Below, in pieces: positions 60,019 to 64,000 of a stretch of 64,000 nucleotides of DNA (position 1 is its first letter; every line of letters starts with the position of its first letter). A model generated the notes under the pieces. That model did no database searches. It was not told the DNA's origin and saw nothing but the letters and a program-made list of their open reading frames with translations. The position numbers and the translations under genes are program-made. This stretch comes from Hyphomicrobiales bacterium (lineage in GTDB: Bacteria; Pseudomonadota; Alphaproteobacteria; Rhizobiales; Rhizobiaceae): the NCBI GenBank assembly GCA_900471485.1, contig UCEU01000002.1:1-64000 (forward strand), given 5' to 3'.

Positions 60019-61053
60019 GTGAGCGAAACGCGCCGGAAAATCATGAGTGTCTTGAACGGCGAGACGCTGAGCCCTCCTCCGATCTGGCTCATGAGACAGG
60101 CAGGTCGATATCTCCCGGAATATCGAGAGGTGCGCGCCAAGGCGGGAAGCTTTCTCGATCTCTGTTATACGCCGGACTATGCGGTCGAGGTCACGCACCA
60201 GCCGATCCGTCGTTATGGCTTCGATGCCGCCATTCTGTTTTCGGACATCCTCGTCATCCCCGATGCGCTGAAGCGGAACGTGCGTTTCACGGAGGGGCAT
60301 GGACCAGAGATGGACCCGATCGACGAGGCGGGCATTGCCGCTCTCAAGACCGATGTGGTCATGGATCACCTCAGGCCGGTGCTGGAGACTGTTTCGAGAC
60401 TGCGGAAGGAGTTGCCAGCGGAAACCACGCTGCTCGGCTTCTGTGGCGCTCCCTGGACCGTTGCGACCTATATGATCGCTGGTCATGGTACCCCCGATCA
60501 GGCGCCGGCGCGCCTTTTCGCTTACAAGCATCCCAAGGCCTTTGAAGCTTTGCTATCGCTTCTGGCGGATATATCCGCCGATTACCTGGTTGCCCAGATC
60601 GACGCCGGCGCGGACGCCGTGCAGATCTTCGATTCCTGGGCCGGCGTATTGGGTGAGCGAGAGTTCGAAGCCTTCGCTGTCAAGCCGGTGGCGCGCATGA
60701 TTGCGTCGATCAAGGCCAGGCGGCCCCACGCGCGTATCATCGCTTTCGCCAAAGGCGCGGGATATCTGCTGAAGGATTACCGGCAGAAGACGAAAGCGGA
60801 CGCGATCGGTCTTGACTGGTCGGTACCGCTGGCTTTTGCCGCAGATCTGCAGAAGGACGGCCCGGTCCAAGGTAATCTTGATCCGATGCGGGTTGTTGCG
60901 GGCGGTGTCGCGCTCGAGGACGGCATCGACGCAATCCTCGACCGCTTGGGCTCCGGCCCGCTGATCTTCAATCTCGGGCACGGTATTACGCCGCAGGCGG
61001 ATCCGGAGAATGTCAGGTTGCTGGTCGAGCGCGTTCGCGGCAGGAGCGGCTGA
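60019..61053 (+). CDS. hemE: Uroporphyrinogen decarboxylase
   Basis: A 344-residue enzyme that decarboxylates uroporphyrinogen III to coproporphyrinogen III in heme synthesis. The substrate-binding signature [14 protein letters not shown] lies near residue 24. [11 protein letters not shown] carries the catalytic Asp near 75, and [13 protein letters not shown] lies near 140. The start is GTG at 60019 with AGGGAAG upstream; the next in-frame ATG would remove conserved sequence. It adjoins the proposed origin and is followed by hemJ. Confidence 0.97.
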   Translation: MSETRRKIMSVLNGETLSPPPIWLMRQAGRYLPEYREVRAKAGSFLDLCYTPDYAVEVTHQPIRRYGFDAAILFSDILVIPDALKRNVRFTEGHGPEMDPIDEAGIAALKTDVVMDHLRPVLETVSRLRKELPAETTLLGFCGAPWTVATYMIAGHGTPDQAPARLFAYKHPKAFEALLSLLADISADYLVAQIDAGADAVQIFDSWAGVLGEREFEAFAVKPVARMIASIKARRPHARIIAFAKGAGYLLKDYRQKTKADAIGLDWSVPLAFAADLQKDGPVQGNLDPMRVVAGGVALEDGIDAILDRLGSGPLIFNLGHGITPQADPENVRLLVERVRGRSG

Positions 61054-61054
61054 C

Positions 61055-61591
61055 ATGGAAAAACAGATCGACGCCAAGCCCGGCGCCTATGCCCGCCGCC
61101 GCGCCCATTTGGCGATCGCCTTCTTCGTTTTGCTGGCGGCCGGGCTCTTTATCTGGCAACCGGATGATCTCTATCTGTGGATCAAGGCGCTTCACATCAT
61201 CGCGGTAATCGCCTGGATGGCCGGGCTCTTCTACATGCCGCGGCTCTTCATCTACCACACGGATGCCGAGCCGGGATCCGTGCAGTCCGAAACCTTCAAG
61301 GTCATGGAGCGCAGGCTTCTGAAGGTGATCATGAATCCAGCGATGATGCTGACCTGGATTTTCGGATTGTATCTCGCTTGGTCGGTCTATGGGTTTCAAG
61401 GTGGATGGCTGCATGCCAAGATCGGCCTCGTGGTGCTTTTAACCGGTGTGCACGTCTTCTTCAGCCGGGCCGTTAGGGCGTTCGAGCGCGACGAGAACAG
61501 GCGCTCGGCGCGCTATTGGCGCTTCATGAATGAGGCCCCTACCCTGCTGATGATCCTGATCGTCATCATGGTTGTGGTGAAGCCTTTCTAG
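61055..61591 (+). CDS. hemJ: Protoporphyrinogen IX oxidase HemJ
   Basis: A 178-residue membrane protein with four or five spans, including IAFFVLLAAGLFIW and IIAVIAWMAGLFYMPRLFIYH. The conserved His in LHIIAVIAWMAG and the Lys in LLKVIMNPAMMLTW match HemJ, the oxidase used by bacteria that lack HemG and HemY. The ATG at 61055 follows the hemE stop by one base, so the two heme genes are co-translated. Confidence 0.92.
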   Translation: MEKQIDAKPGAYARRRAHLAIAFFVLLAAGLFIWQPDDLYLWIKALHIIAVIAWMAGLFYMPRLFIYHTDAEPGSVQSETFKVMERRLLKVIMNPAMMLTWIFGLYLAWSVYGFQGGWLHAKIGLVVLLTGVHVFFSRAVRAFERDENRRSARYWRFMNEAPTLLMILIVIMVVVKPF

Positions 61592-61786
61592 GCCTGCGAA
61601 GCCGCCGGGTTAAATTTGCTTCATTTTAAGCAGCCCCCTTGCGGCGATGCACCTTACTCGCTATTTTCGCGTCACCTCATCCTTATGGCATGTTTGTAAA
61701 CTTCAATCGTCTGCGAGCACTTTCGCGGGACCGGTTACAACCTCGACATCGCCTTTTCCCTTAAAATACAGAGTAATGGTCACTTC
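61592..61786 (+). promoter_or_regulatory. rho upstream region
   Basis: A 195-bp gap between hemJ and rho, with an AT-rich start (TTAAATTTGCTTCATTTTAA) and a long C- and T-rich leader. It presumably carries the rho promoter and leader. Rho commonly controls its own leader; I see no strong hairpin terminator to end the hemEJ transcript. Confidence 0.4.
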
Positions 61787-63052
61787 ATGGCTGAAATGAA
61801 GCTTCAAGAACTTAAAAGTAAGTCTCCGACGGATTTGCTGGCTTTCGCCGAATCGCTCGAGGTCGAAAACGCGAGCACGATGCGCAAGCAGGAACTGATG
61901 TTCGCGATCCTCAAGGAGCTCGCGAGCCAGGATGTCGAAATCATCGGTGAAGGCGTTGTTGAAGTTCTCCAGGATGGCTTCGGCTTCCTTCGTTCGGCCA
62001 ATGCAAATTATCTGCCTGGTCCTGACGATATCTACATCTCCCCGTCACAGATCCGCCGCTTCTCGCTGAAGACCGGCGACACGGTCGAAGGGCCGATCCG
62101 AGGACCGAAGGAAGGCGAGCGCTATTTCGCGTTGCTGAAGGTCAACACGATCAATTTCGACGATCCGGAAAAGATCCGTCACAAGGTCCACTTCGACAAC
62201 CTGACGCCGCTTTATCCCAACGAGCGTTTCCGGATGGAACTCGACGTTCCGACAAACAAGGATCTCTCCTCGCGTGTCATCGATCTGGTGGCGCCGCTGG
62301 GCAAGGGACAGCGCGGCCTGATCGTCGCGCCGCCGCGTACCGGTAAGACGGTACTTCTCCAGAATATCGCGCACTCGATCACGGCGAACCACCCTGAGTG
62401 CTACCTGATCGTTCTCCTCATTGACGAGCGTCCCGAGGAAGTTACGGACATGCAGCGTTCCGTTCGCGGCGAAGTCGTCTCTTCGACCTTCGACGAGCCG
62501 GCTGTTCGTCACGTGCAGGTCGCCGAGATGGTCATCGAAAAGGCCAAGCGCCTCGTCGAACATGGCCGTGATGTCGTCATTCTGCTCGACTCCATCACCC
62601 GTCTTGGACGCGCCTACAACACGGTCGTGCCGTCTTCGGGTAAGGTTCTTACCGGCGGTGTCGATGCGAACGCTCTGCAGCGCCCGAAGCGTTTCTTCGG
62701 CGCTGCGCGTAATATCGAGGAAGGCGGTTCGCTGACCATCATCGCAACGGCGCTGATCGACACTGGCAGCCGCATGGACGAAGTCATCTTCGAAGAATTC
62801 AAGGGCACCGGCAACTCGGAAATCGTGCTTGACCGCAAGGTTGCCGACAAGCGCATCTTCCCGGCAATGGACATCTTGAAGTCCGGCACGCGTAAGGAAG
62901 ATCTGTTGGTTCCGCGCCAGGATCTGCAGAAGATTTTCGTGCTGCGTCGTATTCTTGCGCCTATGGGAACCACCGACGCGATCGAGTTCCTTATCGACAA
63001 GCTGAAGCAGACCAAGAACAATCCTGACTTCTTCGAATCAATGAACACTTAA
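61787..63052 (+). CDS. rho: Transcription termination factor Rho
   Basis: A 421-residue RNA helicase hexamer subunit. The N-terminal RNA-binding domain has [25 protein letters not shown] near residue 65. Walker A is [15 protein letters not shown] near 180, Walker B is [16 protein letters not shown] near 265, and the Q-loop/R-loop region [23 protein letters not shown] follows. No extra insertions are seen. It ends at a strong hairpin terminator before mnmE. Confidence 0.98.
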   Translation: MAEMKLQELKSKSPTDLLAFAESLEVENASTMRKQELMFAILKELASQDVEIIGEGVVEVLQDGFGFLRSANANYLPGPDDIYISPSQIRRFSLKTGDTVEGPIRGPKEGERYFALLKVNTINFDDPEKIRHKVHFDNLTPLYPNERFRMELDVPTNKDLSSRVIDLVAPLGKGQRGLIVAPPRTGKTVLLQNIAHSITANHPECYLIVLLIDERPEEVTDMQRSVRGEVVSSTFDEPAVRHVQVAEMVIEKAKRLVEHGRDVVILLDSITRLGRAYNTVVPSSGKVLTGGVDANALQRPKRFFGAARNIEEGGSLTIIATALIDTGSRMDEVIFEEFKGTGNSEIVLDRKVADKRIFPAMDILKSGTRKEDLLVPRQDLQKIFVLRRILAPMGTTDAIEFLIDKLKQTKNNPDFFESMNT

Positions 63053-63075
63053 TCCGTTAGCCGGATTCCACATTT

Positions 63076-63105
63076 AAAGCCGGCCCATCGTGGCCGGCTT
63101 TTCCA
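63076..63105 (+). terminator. Terminator of rho
   Basis: AAAGCCGGCC (63076-63085) and GGCCGGCTTT (63092-63101) form a perfect 10-bp stem with a CATCGT loop followed by T's, 24 bp after the rho stop. Confidence 0.92.
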
Positions 63106-63125
63106 TTTCTGCGTGGAGTATGAGC

Positions 63126-64000
63126 ATGACCCGCCCGAACGAAACGATCTATGCACTATCGAGTGGCGCGTTACCCGCCGGGGTCGCGGTCGTCCGTTTG
63201 AGTGGACCTGATGTCGGGACTGCTCTAGACCGGCTGACCGGCAACGATGTTCCCTCACCTCGCCATGCGACGCTTCAAACGATTCGGACTCGTAACGGTC
63301 ATGTGTTGGATAAGGGGCTGGTTCTCTTCTTTCCCGGGCCGAACTCGTTTACGGGAGAAGATGTAGCTGAGCTGCATCTTCATGGTGGTCGCGCGGTCAT
63401 CGAGGCGCTTTATCGGGAGCTCGCTGAGATTCCAAATCTCCGCCGTGCGGAAGCTGGAGAGTTCTCTCGCCGCGCGTTTGAAAACGGCAAGCTCGACCTT
63501 GTCGAGATCGAGGGGCTTGCCGACCTTATCGCTTCCGAGACCGAGATGCAGCGACGTCTTGCCGTGGAGCAATCCACGGGCGGGCTCTCTGCGCTGTACG
63601 ACGGTTGGGCGAAGAGACTGACCCGTGCCCGAGCTTTGATCGAAGCTGAACTTGACTTCGCGGATGAGGACGATGTCCCCGGCTCGGTGTCCGACCAGGT
63701 CTGGGCAGATATGGCGTCGCTCGGCCACGAGATACGCAAGCACCTCGTCGAAGCTGAGATGGGTGAGATTATTCGAGACGGCTTCAAGGTGGTGATCGCG
63801 GGCGAGCCGAATGCCGGGAAGTCCCGCCTGATGAACGCGTTGGTCAAACGTGAGGTGGCGATCGTAACGGATATTGCCGGGACTACGCGCGATGTCCTTC
63901 AGGCCGACATCAGCGTTGATGGCTATCTCGTCAAGCTGTTCGATACTGCGGGACTAAGAGAGACGCTGGAGCCCGTTGAACGCGAAGGCATCCGTCGCGC
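63126..64000 (+). CDS. mnmE: tRNA modification GTPase MnmE (partial, cut by window edge)
   Basis: The first 291 codons of MnmE (TrmE), which with MnmG makes the cmnm5 modification at tRNA wobble U34. The N-terminal folate-binding domain has [19 protein letters not shown] and [16 protein letters not shown]. The G domain begins [19 protein letters not shown] (G1), with TDIAGTTRD (G2) and [10 protein letters not shown] (G3). The residue after GKS is Arg, where Ser is usual. The ATG at 63126 starts a standard N-terminus. The G4 motif and the C-terminal Cys lie beyond the window. In rhizobia mnmG, rsmG, parA and parB usually follow. Confidence 0.96.
   Translation, partial: MTRPNETIYALSSGALPAGVAVVRLSGPDVGTALDRLTGNDVPSPRHATLQTIRTRNGHVLDKGLVLFFPGPNSFTGEDVAELHLHGGRAVIEALYRELAEIPNLRRAEAGEFSRRAFENGKLDLVEIEGLADLIASETEMQRRLAVEQSTGGLSALYDGWAKRLTRARALIEAELDFADEDDVPGSVSDQVWADMASLGHEIRKHLVEAEMGEIIRDGFKVVIAGEPNAGKSRLMNALVKREVAIVTDIAGTTRDVLQADISVDGYLVKLFDTAGLRETLEPVEREGIRR

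Overview
This window looks like core chromosome of a member of the Rhizobiaceae (Rhizobium/Agrobacterium/Sinorhizobium group). The evidence is high GC content, a ChvI/ChvG two-component system next to a short HprK and an incomplete PTS, an ActS/ActR (RegB/RegA) pair, DivL with its tyrosine H-box, a fused TsaE-AmgK protein, an AccD without its zinc ribbon, a PHB depolymerase, and the order maf-ppsR-[gap]-hemE-hemJ-rho-mnmE. There are no rRNA or tRNA genes, no CRISPR, no insertion sequences, and no clear prophage or genomic island. Almost every gene belongs to a recognisable family.

Layout from left to right. 0.35-6.2 kb: hrpB helicase, actS-actR redox sensing, mmcB and a lipoprotein L,D-transpeptidase. 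6.2-13.0 kb (minus strand): malate synthase G, a cytochrome P450, a DUF1402 protein that resembles a lytic transglycosylase, and the HslUV protease. 13.2-17.9 kb (plus): the late histidine operon hisB-DUF2628-hisH-hisA-hisF-hisE-coaA. 17.9-20.6 kb (minus): alkB, arfB and pckA. 20.9-26.4 kb (plus): chvI-chvG-hprK-EIIA-HPr, then ahcY behind a perfect palindrome. 26.6-38.6 kb (plus): divL, tsaE-amgK, murU, addB, addA and trxA. 38.7-48.6 kb (minus): trpF-trpB-trpA-accD-folC, a YgjP-type peptidase, a DUF2852 protein, phaZ, a FAH-family hydrolase and a glutathionyl-hydroquinone-reductase-like GST. A nitroreductase on the plus strand follows. 49.4-54.8 kb (minus): gyrB and an overlapping xre-smr-mltA-timA cluster. 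54.9-55.9 kb (plus): fxsA and secB. 56.0-59.6 kb (minus): dnaQ, coaE, aroE, maf and ppsR. 60.0 kb onward (plus): hemE, hemJ, rho and mnmE, which runs off the right edge.

The most notable locus is the 404-bp gap between ppsR and hemE (59615-60018). It has five DnaA-box-like sequences, two GANTC sites and an AT-rich stretch beside hemE, and genes on both sides point away from it. This is the position of the chromosomal origin in Caulobacter and Sinorhizobium, so I call it the likely oriC. A near-perfect ParB (parS-like) site lies about 1.5 kb away inside aroE, and a related site lies 3' of pckA.

Functional themes are gluconeogenesis and acetate/PHB use (glcB, pckA, phaZ, ppsR), envelope stress and cell-wall turnover (chvIG, L,D-transpeptidase, DUF1402, mltA, amgK-murU), amino acid synthesis (his, trp, aroE), DNA repair (addAB, alkB, mmcB) and cell-cycle control (divL, oriC). 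I saw no wholly novel multi-gene system. The unusual features are in protein variants and regulatory DNA.
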